Shown here piece after piece: positions 43,907-52,776 of a DNA stretch of 64,000 bases. The stretch covers positions 1,302,001 through 1,366,000 of the forward strand of contig NZ_JAOVZR010000001.1 in the NCBI RefSeq assembly GCF_026619415.1, given 5' to 3'. A program made the position numbers and the translations under genes. This DNA comes from Hoeflea algicola (GTDB lineage: Bacteria; Pseudomonadota; Alphaproteobacteria; Rhizobiales; Rhizobiaceae). The notes under the pieces are model-generated. The model was not told the origin of the DNA and searched no databases. It saw only the letters and a program-made list of their open reading frames with translations. The first letter of the stretch is position 1. Every line of letters begins with the position of its first letter.

Positions 43907-46216
43907 ATGATATCCAGCTATCAGTCCTATATTTTTTATACCAATGATTTCAACGAAACCCTTGCCCGCGCGGCGGCTGACCCGATTGTAAACAGGGAGG
44001 CGGAATACTACCGCAATACGATAGGATCGATCACAAGCGTCGATGAGTTCCTGGCCGATGACCGCGTCTACGCCTATGCGATGAAAGCTTACGGGCTGGA
44101 GGAAATGGCATATGCAAAAGCCTTCATCCGCAAGGTTCTGGAAAGCGACCTGACCGACACGGACAGCTTCGCCAATCGGCTCACCGACGTCAAATACAAA
44201 ACCCTGGCCGCCGCCTATGACTTCGGCAACACGGTAACCAGCGAGATTGTCCAGACCACCGGCCAGATTGACGACCTGATCGGCACCTATGAGCAAACCA
44301 TCAAGAACAACGACGCCGTCCTGCGGCAGGAAACCGCCTATTTCACTGCGGTTTCAAAAAACTTCACCAATGTTGATGATTTGTTCAAGGACACAGCAGC
44401 GCGGGACTATGTTTTCACCACCTTCGGCATCAATTCGAAGACTTTCGACTACGAGACCCTCAGGAACGTCATCACCAGCGACATTGCCGACCCCGACAGC
44501 TACGTAAATGCGGTACTGGCGCCGAAAGTTGCCGAGTGGAATACGCTCATTAATGACCTCAGGATACAGCGGTCAGACGGTTCCAATTCAGCCGCGCAGA
44601 TCAGCAAGATCGACTATCTGCTTTCCCAATACACCAAGTCCATAGAAACAGTCGGCAATTATTACGAACTGGCGGCGTCGTTCAATTTCAACGCTGACGG
44701 CAGTCTGGATGCCGGTGTCGAGCCGATGAATGATGCGCAGCAGAAACTGGTAACCGAACGTTACGTGTTTTCCCAGCCACGGCTGACCACCACTGGCGCA
44801 CTAATCAACAAGCAATATTACGAAGAGACAATTTCCGGCCTCACCTCGCTGGACGATCTTCTTGGCAATTCTCGCCTCAGCATCATGATGCTGACGGCCT
44901 ATGGCGTTCCCTTGAGCACCAGCCGTAGCGATGTCGAGTGGGCCTTGAAGCAAGACACATCCGACCTCAATGGCGAGATCTATACCAAAAGCCCGGAATT
45001 GATCGCGCTGGCCAAGGCATTCAATTTCGAGAGTGATGGCAGCATAACACCTGGAAAGGACATCCAGGATGAAGCTCAGCTGTACACCACCACGTCCAAC
45101 TATATTGCCAATTATGACGATGCGGACGATGAGAAAGACGCGGCCGCGATTGCAAAATACAAGCTCTATATCGGGCTCACAGCCAATCTGGATGACTTTC
45201 TGTCGAACCAAGCGGCTGCGGTTACGATACGGGAATTCGCACTGAAAGCATTCAACATATCGCCCGACGAGGTCTCCACTTTCAAACTGAAGCAGGTATT
45301 TACAAGCGATCCCTATGACCCGACCAGCTATGTGAACAAGATGAAGGATGACCGGTTCGTTCAACTGGCCAAAGCCTTCAACTTCACCGCAGATGGCAGC
45401 ATCGGCGCACCACGCTACGCCCAATCGGAAAACGAGATCACTCGGATCACCAAAGCCTATTATACGGCCTATACGAGACTCGACAGCAGTGATACTGGCA
45501 AGGCAGCAGCCGAAGCCGAGGCTTCCTATTATCGGTCCAAATTGCAGAACCTGGAAACCGTTGATCAGCTCTTGGCAGACCCACGCCTGACGAATGTGCT
45601 GTTGGTGGCCGAAGGGCTCAAGCCGAAAGACGTCACGACCGAAACATTAAGGGCGGTCTTGACCTCGGACCTCGGTGATCCGGAGAGCTTCGCCAATTTG
45701 CAGACGAACATCAGCTTCCAGAAAATAGCCGGTTCGTTCAACTTTGGAGCAGACGGAGTCATCACGACCAATGAAACCAATAGCATTCAGAATGATCGTG
45801 GACTGGTCGAAACCCAACGGCTTTACCTGACGCAGGCGATTGAAGAGGAAGCCGGGGAAGACAGTGTCGGAGCGCGCCTGGCATTGTACTTTGAACGGAT
45901 GGCGCCGACGCTGACCAGCACCTACGAAATTCTCGCCGATGAAGCCCTGGCGCAATTTTTCCGCACTTCTTTCTCAATTTCGGAAGAAACCGCAGCCAGC
46001 GACATCGATGTCCAGAAGGCCATGTTTGAGCGGTATTTCGATATCGATGACCTGCTGGACCCGGAGAAGGTCGATACCATGGTCCAACGGTTCCTTGCGC
46101 TTTATGATGTTGAGAACGGCGCTGTGGACCCTGTGCTCTCGGTTTTCAACAATGACGCATCCATCAGCTTCGAAACAGTAGCCGCACTGTCGCAACTGCG
46201 CAGTTCACTCTACTAA
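43907..46216 (+). CDS. multi-repeat DUF1217 (flagellar-type) protein
   Basis: A 769-residue protein without signal peptide, membrane segment or any cysteine that I can find. I chose ATG 43907 because family members begin with MISxYxSY; the frame runs back to 43874. At least six copies of a degenerate unit are visible at about residues 43-106, 153-212, 312-374, 426-493, 550-613 and 672-735. Each has a [ST]VDxxLxD start, an aromatic AYG-like middle and SDxxDPxSxxN. Four units end in FNFxxDG (259, 372, 491, 611). In rhizobia DUF1217 genes lie in flagellar clusters, and their products lack Cys as flagellar axial proteins do. None of the neighbours here is flagellar. Confidence 0.85.
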   Translation: MISSYQSYIFYTNDFNETLARAAADPIVNREAEYYRNTIGSITSVDEFLADDRVYAYAMKAYGLEEMAYAKAFIRKVLESDLTDTDSFANRLTDVKYKTLAAAYDFGNTVTSEIVQTTGQIDDLIGTYEQTIKNNDAVLRQETAYFTAVSKNFTNVDDLFKDTAARDYVFTTFGINSKTFDYETLRNVITSDIADPDSYVNAVLAPKVAEWNTLINDLRIQRSDGSNSAAQISKIDYLLSQYTKSIETVGNYYELAASFNFNADGSLDAGVEPMNDAQQKLVTERYVFSQPRLTTTGALINKQYYEETISGLTSLDDLLGNSRLSIMMLTAYGVPLSTSRSDVEWALKQDTSDLNGEIYTKSPELIALAKAFNFESDGSITPGKDIQDEAQLYTTTSNYIANYDDADDEKDAAAIAKYKLYIGLTANLDDFLSNQAAAVTIREFALKAFNISPDEVSTFKLKQVFTSDPYDPTSYVNKMKDDRFVQLAKAFNFTADGSIGAPRYAQSENEITRITKAYYTAYTRLDSSDTGKAAAEAEASYYRSKLQNLETVDQLLADPRLTNVLLVAEGLKPKDVTTETLRAVLTSDLGDPESFANLQTNISFQKIAGSFNFGADGVITTNETNSIQNDRGLVETQRLYLTQAIEEEAGEDSVGARLALYFERMAPTLTSTYEILADEALAQFFRTSFSISEETAASDIDVQKAMFERYFDIDDLLDPEKVDTMVQRFLALYDVENGAVDPVLSVFNNDASISFETVAALSQLRSSLY

Positions 46217-46290
46217 AGAAGCGCCCGCACAGGTCAAAAGCTAATCAATGGCGCTCGAAAGTGTTTGGCGATCTTGCGCCAGATGCAAAG

Positions 46291-46318
46291 ATATTGGGCA
46301 AATGCGCATTGCCCATAT
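46291..46318. terminator. bidirectional terminator-like hairpin
   Basis: The core GGGCAA and TTGCCC is flanked by further A-T pairing with one bulged T, around loop ATGCGCA. It stands 75 bases after the DUF1217 stop and 37 before the end of the convergent TauE gene. There is no T run. Confidence 0.5.
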
Positions 46319-46354
46319 CCAGTCGGATGCTACGCGTACTGCAGCACGAACCTG

Positions 46355-47173
46355 TCAGATCAGGCTGAAGATGAACCGCGCCGCAACCAGCAGCATGAAC
46401 AGCCCGAAGCCGATTTCAATCTGCCGCTTGTCCAGCGCATGCGCCAGCCGCACACCGAGCGGCGCCACGATAAGCGTGATCGGAATGACCACTGCCATCA
46501 TCACCCAATTGATATAGCCTGTTGAAAACGGCGGCAGGCCAGCCGCGCCCCAACCCGCCCAGATATAGCCGAACAGCCCTGGAATCGCGATCAGCACGCC
46601 AACCCCGGACGAGGTCGACACCGCCTGATGGACCGGGCGCCCGAACAGCGTCATGAAGGTATTGTTGAGCACCCCGCCTCCGATGCCCATCAACCCTGAC
46701 AGCAGTCCTATCAACGCCCCTACCATGGCACGAACCGGGTTCGGCGGCAGGTCAGCGCCCAGCCGCCAGCCCTGCTTGTTGAGCAGCATCCGAATTCCAA
46801 GAAGAAGAGCGATGCCTGCGAAAATGCCGCGCAAAGCGCTACTCGACACCGAGGCGGCTATCAGCGAAGCCGCAATAACGCCGCACGGCACCGGCAGGAT
46901 CCAGCTTCTGAGCAAGTCGAGATCAACAGTGCCCCGCGCCTTGTGCGCCATGAACGAGCGCACCGACGTCGGCGCGATGATGGCAAGCGACGTGCCCACC
47001 GACAGATGCATGCGAACCGCATCGTCGATGCCGATCAACCCGAACACCTGGTAGAACACCGGCACGAGGATCGCCCCGCCACCGATGCCGAACAGGCCCG
47101 CAAGCACGCCCGCAACAACAGCCGCCCCGGACAGCGCCAAGGCAAACAAGACCAATTCTCCGACGGGTGGCAT
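46355..47173 (-). CDS. TauE/SafE-family permease
   Basis: A 272-residue inner-membrane protein with about eight hydrophobic segments. Both TauE signatures are present: AGLFGIGGGAILVPVF in the first half and GLLSGLMGIGGGVLNNTFMTLF in the second. The family exports or imports organosulfur or organic anions (sulfite, sulfoacetate, taurine-derived). No sulfonate genes are nearby, so the substrate cannot be told. I chose ATG 47173; the longer frame to 47257 has no site. Confidence 0.92.
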   Translation of the reverse strand: MPPVGELVLFALALSGAAVVAGVLAGLFGIGGGAILVPVFYQVFGLIGIDDAVRMHLSVGTSLAIIAPTSVRSFMAHKARGTVDLDLLRSWILPVPCGVIAASLIAASVSSSALRGIFAGIALLLGIRMLLNKQGWRLGADLPPNPVRAMVGALIGLLSGLMGIGGGVLNNTFMTLFGRPVHQAVSTSSGVGVLIAIPGLFGYIWAGWGAAGLPPFSTGYINWVMMAVVIPITLIVAPLGVRLAHALDKRQIEIGFGLFMLLVAARFIFSLI

Positions 47174-47327
47174 GCGGTTGATTTCCTTTGCGGTCTTCAC
47201 TGCGAAGCCGAAGTGGGCAGATGCTGGCCTATCGACCGCACCCGCCAAGGTCACCAATCCGCGTTGGTTTTCAAGTGCTGTTTCGATTCAGGAGGTAGGC
47301 AGTCCCGCGCATTCGCCAATCCATGGC

Positions 47328-48407
47328 TCAATCGCAGTGGCGATAGTTCGATTTGCGGGCCCTGAGATCAAAATGGAAATGATCCTTGTGGTGGACATCA
47401 CTGCCCGGCCCCAACACTGTGTTGAAATACTTGCAGCTGTCGGCGCGGATATTGTTGAGCAGGCTCTTTTCCCGGAAAGCGAAGAACCCGGGCTTGCGCA
47501 CAGAGATCGAGGTTCCGTTATTGAGTGTCACCTTGCCAACATCAATGGCGTTGCCCTTGGCATGTTCGGACATCGGCGCACCGCGCTTGGAATTCATGGT
47601 GCGGCAGGAATAGGACGACAGCTGGTTGATCGACTTGACGCCCGAGACGTAACGAAGCCGGGCTGCCGGCGCCAGTTCCTTTTTCACCCATTGCGCAAAG
47701 GCGTCGGTGATCTGGCAATTGAGCTTGGCCGCAGGCTTGATTTCGATACCACCCGACAATTGCGTCACTTCCACCGGATAAGGGATCGAACATCCCGATC
47801 CACTGCTGATGGCGGGCAGATCACGGTAGGTCACGCCCAGCCGCTTGAGCCGTTTGCGACAAGCTTTTTCTGAAGCCGGCATGCCGCCAGCCCATTGCGG
47901 TTTGGACAGAGGATTGCTGAATCGGGGCATGAGCCCGGCCAGCAGACCTCGTTTTTTCTCAACCGTCACCGGAGGCTGGTCACTGACTGATGGTTGCGCC
48001 GCACCGATATCGGCACTCGACGGCTTGTAATCTTCCATGGCCGGGGCCGAAGCAAGCCGCAGCGTGTCGGTGCCAATGCCAGTCACCACCGGCTGGCTGA
48101 CATTGCCTTCGGGCAACGCCGAGGTCATCTGGGTCATGTCAACGCCGTCCGCCACCGGATAGGCCAGCACGTTTTGTGCCGGCATGTCGGGAGCGCTGGG
48201 GATGAAGGCAGTCTCCGCGGCGCTGATAATCGATGGTGCGGCCGGCTCGGGGCGGATCACCGGCGCAGCCTGTTGCATCGACAGCACTTCGCCCGGCGGC
48301 ACAAGTCCGCCCTCGCCCGAACAGCCTGCGGCAAGCAGGCTGACAGTCAGGAAAAGACTTTTAGAGGGGAACCGGGCGCGGCGCGAACCGGGAACGCAAG
48401 ACAACAT
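47328..48407 (-). CDS. extensin-like lipoprotein with M15 peptidase-type fold
   Basis: A 359-residue protein. A basic N-terminus is followed by LTVSLLAAGC, a lipobox with Cys29, so it is probably a lipoprotein. A long low-complexity region rich in Pro, Ala and Ser spans about 35-180. The C-terminal extensin-like domain holds SEHAKGNAIDVGKV and HHKDHFHFDL, the SxHxxGxAxD and HxH pattern of D-Ala-D-Ala carboxypeptidase (M15/VanY) zinc sites. It may trim peptidoglycan. I chose ATG 48407 because GGAG lies six bases upstream. It is divergent from the thioesterase gene. Confidence 0.9.
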   Translation of the reverse strand: MLSCVPGSRRARFPSKSLFLTVSLLAAGCSGEGGLVPPGEVLSMQQAAPVIRPEPAAPSIISAAETAFIPSAPDMPAQNVLAYPVADGVDMTQMTSALPEGNVSQPVVTGIGTDTLRLASAPAMEDYKPSSADIGAAQPSVSDQPPVTVEKKRGLLAGLMPRFSNPLSKPQWAGGMPASEKACRKRLKRLGVTYRDLPAISSGSGCSIPYPVEVTQLSGGIEIKPAAKLNCQITDAFAQWVKKELAPAARLRYVSGVKSINQLSSYSCRTMNSKRGAPMSEHAKGNAIDVGKVTLNNGTSISVRKPGFFAFREKSLLNNIRADSCKYFNTVLGPGSDVHHKDHFHFDLRARKSNYRHCD

Positions 48408-48597
48408 CGGTTGCTCCGTATGAGGCAAAGGCAATGATGAGTTTTTCATACAAGGGTAAAGGAAGCCTGACGTCGGCCGTTAACACCTGCGGCATTTTCG
48501 GGGCAGCGCCAGTTGTCTCGAATTTCGTGGCTTCAAATCGCGCGCCTACGCGGCTACACATATTTTCAGGACTGAATACTCAGACAGGAAGAAAACC

Positions 48598-48975
48598 ATG
48601 GCCAAACCCAAAGGTGAACTGACGCTGCGCACATTGGCCATGCCTGCTGACGCCAACGCCGCCGCCGACATTTTCGGGGGCTGGGTGATGGCGCAGATGG
48701 ATCTGGCCTGCGGCATCCGCGCCGCCGAGCGCGCCCGTGGCCGCGTGGTCACTGCCGCGGTCAACGAGATGTCCTTCGCCATGCCGGTCAAGATCGGCGA
48801 TACGCTGTGCATCTATACCGACATCGTCAAGGTCGGCCGCACCTCGATGACCCTGCTGGTGGAAGCCTGGGCACAGCGCTACCTGTCGCCGCAAATGGAC
48901 AAGGTGACAAACGCCCTGTTTGTCATGGTTGCGCTGGATGCCAACAACAAGCCGACACCGCTGCCCCCGGCCTGA
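48598..48975 (+). CDS. acyl-CoA thioesterase, YciA type
   Basis: A 125-residue hot-dog thioesterase. TLAMPADANAAADIFGGWVMAQMDLACGIRAAERARGRVVT and NEMSFAMPVKIGDTLCIYTDIVKVGRTSMTLLVEAW match the YciA/BFIT group, with the Asp of ANAAADIFGG as the usual active-site residue. It hydrolyses short to medium acyl-CoAs. The ribosome site AGGAAG is close to ATG 48598. Confidence 0.94.
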   Translation: MAKPKGELTLRTLAMPADANAAADIFGGWVMAQMDLACGIRAAERARGRVVTAAVNEMSFAMPVKIGDTLCIYTDIVKVGRTSMTLLVEAWAQRYLSPQMDKVTNALFVMVALDANNKPTPLPPA

Positions 48976-49110
48976 GGTCTGACAGGCAAAGTCTACACTA
49001 CTAAACCACTCAACGGCCCTGTCGAGACTGGTCTCCATAGCTCGCAAGGAACCAAGCTCGCCTGATAGGCGTTGGTGACCTGCAACAAGTGGAGAGACCC
49101 CATACCCATC

Positions 49111-49371
49111 ATGAAAAACGGAACGATGATCGATCCCGTCGATGCCCAGGTAGGCGGTGATGCGGACCTTGATGGCATCGCTCAAACCATCACCGCAGAC
49201 GACATCAACGCGGTGCTGCTGTCATCGCAGCCGATTGACCAACGGCTTGAAACGCTCAAGGCAATGCGCGGCGAACTGGAAGCCCGCGCCCACATCGATC
49301 GTGGCGGCGAGATGAGACCGCTGATAGATGAACTCGACGCGGCCATCGAACAATTGTCGCAGCGGCTCTGA
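49111..49371 (+). CDS. small protein of unknown function
   Basis: An 86-residue acidic, helical protein (MKNGTMIDPVDAQVGGDADLDGIAQTI then two helices rich in Glu, Leu and Arg). No family recognised. GGAGAG is 14 bases upstream of ATG 49111, rather far; a GTG at 49072 in the same frame is an alternative. The order and spacing (49 bases) with the Rho-N/SAP-like gene behind it suggest a two-gene unit. Confidence 0.55.
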   Translation: MKNGTMIDPVDAQVGGDADLDGIAQTITADDINAVLLSSQPIDQRLETLKAMRGELEARAHIDRGGEMRPLIDELDAAIEQLSQRL

Positions 49372-49420
49372 AGCACTCGCCAGAACCGCCAAACCCCACA
49401 TCCAAAAGCGAGGCAATGGC

Positions 49421-49687
49421 ATGCCCAACAAGGACCACGGACCATCAATCAAGGACAGCGATACCTATGAGGCATTGCGCGAAGACGGAGCTTCGAAACA
49501 GAAAGCCGCCCGCATCGCCAATGCGCAGGCCAATGACAGCCAGCATCCATCCCAAAAAGGTGGCAAGGCTCCGCCCTACGAGGAATGGACCAAGGATGAG
49601 CTGTATGAGCGCGCGCAGGAACTTGACATCGAAGGCCGTTCGACAATGTCAAAGGACGATCTGATCAGCGCCTTGCGCAACAGCTGA
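49421..49687 (+). CDS. small Rho-N/SAP-like DNA-binding protein
   Basis: An 88-residue basic-acidic protein. The C-terminal 40 residues (PYEEWTKDELYERAQELDIEGRSTMSKDDLISALRNS) form the helix-extended loop-helix of Rho N-terminal or SAP-type domains. The N-terminal half (YEALREDGASKQKAARIANAQAND) resembles plasmid-stabilisation or DUF7218-type small proteins found across rhizobia. ATG 49421 is chosen because the family starts at MPNKDHGP; the overlapping frame at 49416 encodes a shadow. Confidence 0.7.
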   Translation: MPNKDHGPSIKDSDTYEALREDGASKQKAARIANAQANDSQHPSQKGGKAPPYEEWTKDELYERAQELDIEGRSTMSKDDLISALRNS

Positions 49688-49894
49688 AGCCATTAAAGGC
49701 CAACACGGTAGACGGCCGCTGCACCTCAGTCCCGCGAGGTACTAAGCCAAGCCTGACGACTGAGTGGTGTGTACTCTTGCGAATTACGTTGCTGAGGGGA
49801 AGCCGGTCGGGTTCAAGCCAGATCCCTACTCTCCTGTGCTGAACGCTTACCGCGTAGTTGCCCAATCTCGTGTCGACGACCAGCGTTTCGGCCC

Positions 49895-50527
49895 TCAGGC
49901 GAGACCCGGGAAAACGGCCTTTGTCCCGACAACAATCATCTCCAGAGCTATGACCAGTAGGATCATACCCATCAGACGTGACATGATCACCCGCATCGTG
50001 TCGCTTAAAACTTTGCCGAAAAAGGCCGCAAAGAAGAACACCACAAACAGCATGGCCAGAATTACGCCAACGATCCCGCCGACGCCGATCAGATCCTCTA
50101 TTCCCTTGGCGTGCCCGGTGTAGATGATGAGCGTTGCGATGGTTCCCGGACCGACGATCATTGGAAAAGTAATCGGGTAGAAGGCAAGGCCGGACAGTTC
50201 CTGCATGTGGTCCTGTTCCTTTTCAGTGCCGTGATGCGAGGCAATGCTGTTGCCGTTCAACATCGACCAGGCGATATGCGCCAGCACCACGCCACCTGCG
50301 ATGCGAAACTGATCGACAGTAATGCCGAAAAAATCAATGATCTGCTGGCCCGCCAGAAGGATCACCGCGCACATGATGGCAGAGAAAATTGTGATTTTCG
50401 TCGCCAGAATGCGCTGTTGAGCCACGGTGAACCCTGCCGTCAGCGCCAGAAACATCGGCAGGTTCACAAACGGGTTCATGATTGCAAAGAATGCCCCAAA
50501 GGCTTTCGTTAATTCAGCGTGGTCCAT
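49895..50527 (-). CDS. MarC-family integral membrane protein
   Basis: A 210-residue protein with six hydrophobic segments. FAIMNPFVNLPMFLALT at the start and FYPITFPMIVGPGTIATLIIY in the middle are MarC/UPF0056 signatures; the two NPxxN/TxPxxxGPG-like motifs mark the inverted topology repeats. The function is unknown despite the old name of multiple antibiotic resistance. ATG 50527 has AAGGAG six bases upstream. The 207 bases between this gene and the SAP-like gene hold a long-loop inverted repeat (CTCAGTC 49725-49731 and GACTGAG 49758-49764). Confidence 0.93.
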   Translation of the reverse strand: MDHAELTKAFGAFFAIMNPFVNLPMFLALTAGFTVAQQRILATKITIFSAIMCAVILLAGQQIIDFFGITVDQFRIAGGVVLAHIAWSMLNGNSIASHHGTEKEQDHMQELSGLAFYPITFPMIVGPGTIATLIIYTGHAKGIEDLIGVGGIVGVILAMLFVVFFFAAFFGKVLSDTMRVIMSRLMGMILLVIALEMIVVGTKAVFPGLA

Positions 50528-50711
50528 GTCGGCTCCTTGACCCATAATATCGTTTGACCCTGACTCGGGTTTGGCGTTCGCAGCAGACAGGACCTCGCCA
50601 ATTTTTTTGGCTGGCAACTCACACCCTTCGCGTGAAGCACACCCGGTCCGGCCCACGGGTGCAGCGATCATGCAATCGGGTGACTTGCCCTCCCTATTAA
50701 AATGTGGGTTC

Positions 50712-50741
50712 TATCAATTTGATAAATAAAGGACATATGTC
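50712..50741. promoter_or_regulatory. palindromes upstream of the secreted orphan gene
   Basis: Two perfect inverted repeats precede the start at 50745: TATCAA-T-TTGATA (50712-50724) and GACATATGTC (50732-50741). They lie in an AT-rich 73-base promoter gap, divergent from marC. A four-codon frame ATG-TCA-GAA-TGA at 50737-50748 overlaps the real start codon, with the better ribosome spacing (AAAGG). It may couple translation. Function is inference. Confidence 0.45.
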
Positions 50742-50744
50742 AGA

Positions 50745-51176
50745 ATGAAAAACACAATATCCGCATTGTTTTTATGTCTGGTCGCGACATCTGCCGCTAA
50801 AGCCCAGCCCGTCAACAGGGGCGATTTGTACGCGGCCTGCATCGAATATCACAACATAAAATGGAAAGACCGTGAGAATAGCACCCTGAAGCACTTCACT
50901 ACGTCCCAGCTAAAGCAGCTTGACCCCTACAGTTTTGAAGCGATGAAACAACGATGCGACTGCACGGTTACGGCGGCGTTCAAGAACCTCTCTGAGGGTA
51001 CGATTGAAGCCTACAGTAAAGCACTGAATGAGAATGGCGACGGAATCATCCTCAAGAACAAAAAAGCAGCGGAAGAATTCAAAAAGGCGGACATGATGGA
51101 CAAGGATATCGCCTGTGCGGAAAAAAGCATGGACGCATCTGGATATGAAAAGAAACTGATGGAACTTTCGAAATGA
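50745..51176 (+). CDS. secreted protein of unknown function
   Basis: A 143-residue protein. A signal peptide (MKNTISALFLCLVATSAAKAQ) is cleaved near residue 21. The mature part is helical and charged with about four cysteines (in YAACIEYHN, KQRCDCTVT and DIACAEKS), which could form disulfides in the periplasm. No family recognised. Base composition is distinctly richer in A and T than its neighbours and the Lys-rich protein style differs, so it may have been acquired by transfer. Confidence 0.65.
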   Translation: MKNTISALFLCLVATSAAKAQPVNRGDLYAACIEYHNIKWKDRENSTLKHFTTSQLKQLDPYSFEAMKQRCDCTVTAAFKNLSEGTIEAYSKALNENGDGIILKNKKAAEEFKKADMMDKDIACAEKSMDASGYEKKLMELSK

Positions 51177-51364
51177 GAGACTGGCGGTTCCTTCGACACA
51201 ACTGGCTGATCACAGCACTCAGAACCGACTAAATTTGCCCCCGGCAGCCCCCAGCTCGCGGGCTGAAACCGCCGGCGGTGAATTCCACCACGCCTGAAAA
51301 ATACATAGGTGGTGGTGTTTCGTCCACCTTGCGCCAATTTGTTGGCCGCTGTTGGTGCCGATGC

Positions 51365-52096
51365 CTATCCGACCCGACGCAAGAAGTCGCGGGTGCGTGG
51401 ATCGTGCGGATCGTCAAAAATCTGGCTCGGCGGCCCCTGCTCGACAATTCGCCCGCCTTCCATGAACACGATCCGGTCGGCGATTTCGCGGGCAAACTGC
51501 ATTTCGTGCGTGACGATCAGCATGGTCTGGCGCTGCTCGGCGACACGGCGCATCAGATCCAGCACTTCGCCGACCCATTCTGGATCGAGCGCCGAGGTTG
51601 GCTCGTCAAACAGCATCAGCTTGGCGCCAAGTGCCATCGCCCGGCCGATGCCGACGCGTTGCTGCTGCCCGCCCGACAAGGCTGCAGGATAGGCGTCGGC
51701 CTTGTCTGACAAACCGGTTTCCTTGAGCACCGCATCGGCCCGAGCTTCCGCTTCGCCCCGCGAGAGCTTCTGCACGGTGATCAGGGCTTCGGTGATGTTC
51801 TTACGCGCGGTCTTGTTGGCAAACAGCGCATAGTTCTGAAACACGAAGGCCGTGCAGCGCCTCAGCGCAAGAATGTCGGCACGACTGGCGCGGGCGGCGT
51901 CAACGCTGAGATCGCCAATAGTGATGGTGCCGGCATCCGGGTGATCGAGAAAATTGATCGAGCGCAACAAGGTCGACTTGCCGGTTCCCGATGGGCCGAT
52001 GATCACCACACGTTCGCCATCGGCGATGTCGAGATCGATGCCGTCGAGCACCACATTGTCACCAAAACGCTTGTCCAGTCCGCGCACGCCGGTCAT
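51365..52096 (-). CDS. amino-acid ABC transporter ATPase
   Basis: A 243-residue polar amino-acid ATPase. Walker A is GPSGTGKSTLLRSINFLD, the signature is LSGGQQQRVGIGRAMALG, and Walker B is LMLFDEPTSALDPEWVGEVLDLM; the switch His is in VTHEMQFA. Its start overlaps the permease stop (ATGA). It completes a binding protein-permease-ATPase set, 51.4-53.5 kb. The fold is like GlnQ/TcyN. Confidence 0.96.
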   Translation of the reverse strand: MTGVRGLDKRFGDNVVLDGIDLDIADGERVVIIGPSGTGKSTLLRSINFLDHPDAGTITIGDLSVDAARASRADILALRRCTAFVFQNYALFANKTARKNITEALITVQKLSRGEAEARADAVLKETGLSDKADAYPAALSGGQQQRVGIGRAMALGAKLMLFDEPTSALDPEWVGEVLDLMRRVAEQRQTMLIVTHEMQFAREIADRIVFMEGGRIVEQGPPSQIFDDPHDPRTRDFLRRVG

Positions 52097-52767
52097 CGGG
52101 CGTAGGCCTTTTCCATGCGCTGCTCGAGCAGGCGTTGGCCATAGGAAAGGGCTTCGACCATCACCCAGTAGATAACAGCAACCACGATGAAACTTTCGAA
52201 ATAAAGGAAGCTGCCTGCCGCCTCCTTCTGGGTGGCGCCCATCAGTTCAGTAACGCCAAGCGTGAAGGCCAGCGAGGTGCTCTTGATCATGTCGATGAAA
52301 TAATTGACGAGCGTCGGTGCCGCTACCCGCGAAGCCTGCGGCAGTACGATCCGACGGAGCATCTGGCCGCGGGTCATGCCCACGGCCATCGAAGCTTCCC
52401 ACTGGCTGCGGTCAACCCCGATGATGGCCGCCCGGATGCTCTCGGCCATATAGGCCGAGAAATGCAGCGTCAGCCCCATGATGGCCGCTGTGACGCCGTT
52501 GATCTGGGCCAGGAACGACACCAGTTGCGGCAAGCCATAATAGAACAGGAACAGTTGCACCAAGAGCGGCGTGCCGCGGAAAAAGCTGATGAACAGCATC
52601 ACCGCCTGGTCGAGCACCGGGATCCGCAGCACCCGCTCGACCGCCAGCAACGAGGAAAGAACCAGCGCAAACGCCATCGAGGCCAACGCCATGCCAAGCG
52701 TCAACGGCACATAGCCGATGAGCACCGGGATCAGGCCCAGCATGTAGTTGACATCGAGCGTTTGCAT
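52093..52767 (-). CDS. amino-acid ABC transporter permease
   Basis: A 224-residue permease with about five hydrophobic segments. FFRGTPLLVQLFLFYYGLPQLV and the EAA loop AIIGVDRSQWEASMAVGMTRGQMLRRIVLPQASRVAAPTLVNYF are typical of the His/Glu/Gln/Arg transporter group, and especially of TcyL/YecS-like cystine permeases. Only one permease is encoded, so it probably works as a homodimer. It lies nine bases after the binding-protein gene. Confidence 0.94.
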   Translation of the reverse strand: MQTLDVNYMLGLIPVLIGYVPLTLGMALASMAFALVLSSLLAVERVLRIPVLDQAVMLFISFFRGTPLLVQLFLFYYGLPQLVSFLAQINGVTAAIMGLTLHFSAYMAESIRAAIIGVDRSQWEASMAVGMTRGQMLRRIVLPQASRVAAPTLVNYFIDMIKSTSLAFTLGVTELMGATQKEAAGSFLYFESFIVVAVIYWVMVEALSYGQRLLEQRMEKAYAR

Positions 52768-52776
52768 GGACCTGCC

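Noticed and set aside
51285-51315. Hairpin CCACCAC..GTGGTGG between the secreted orphan and the ABC ATPase gene
   Set aside because: The arms need a bulge and the loop is long; termination is possible but cannot be supported well.
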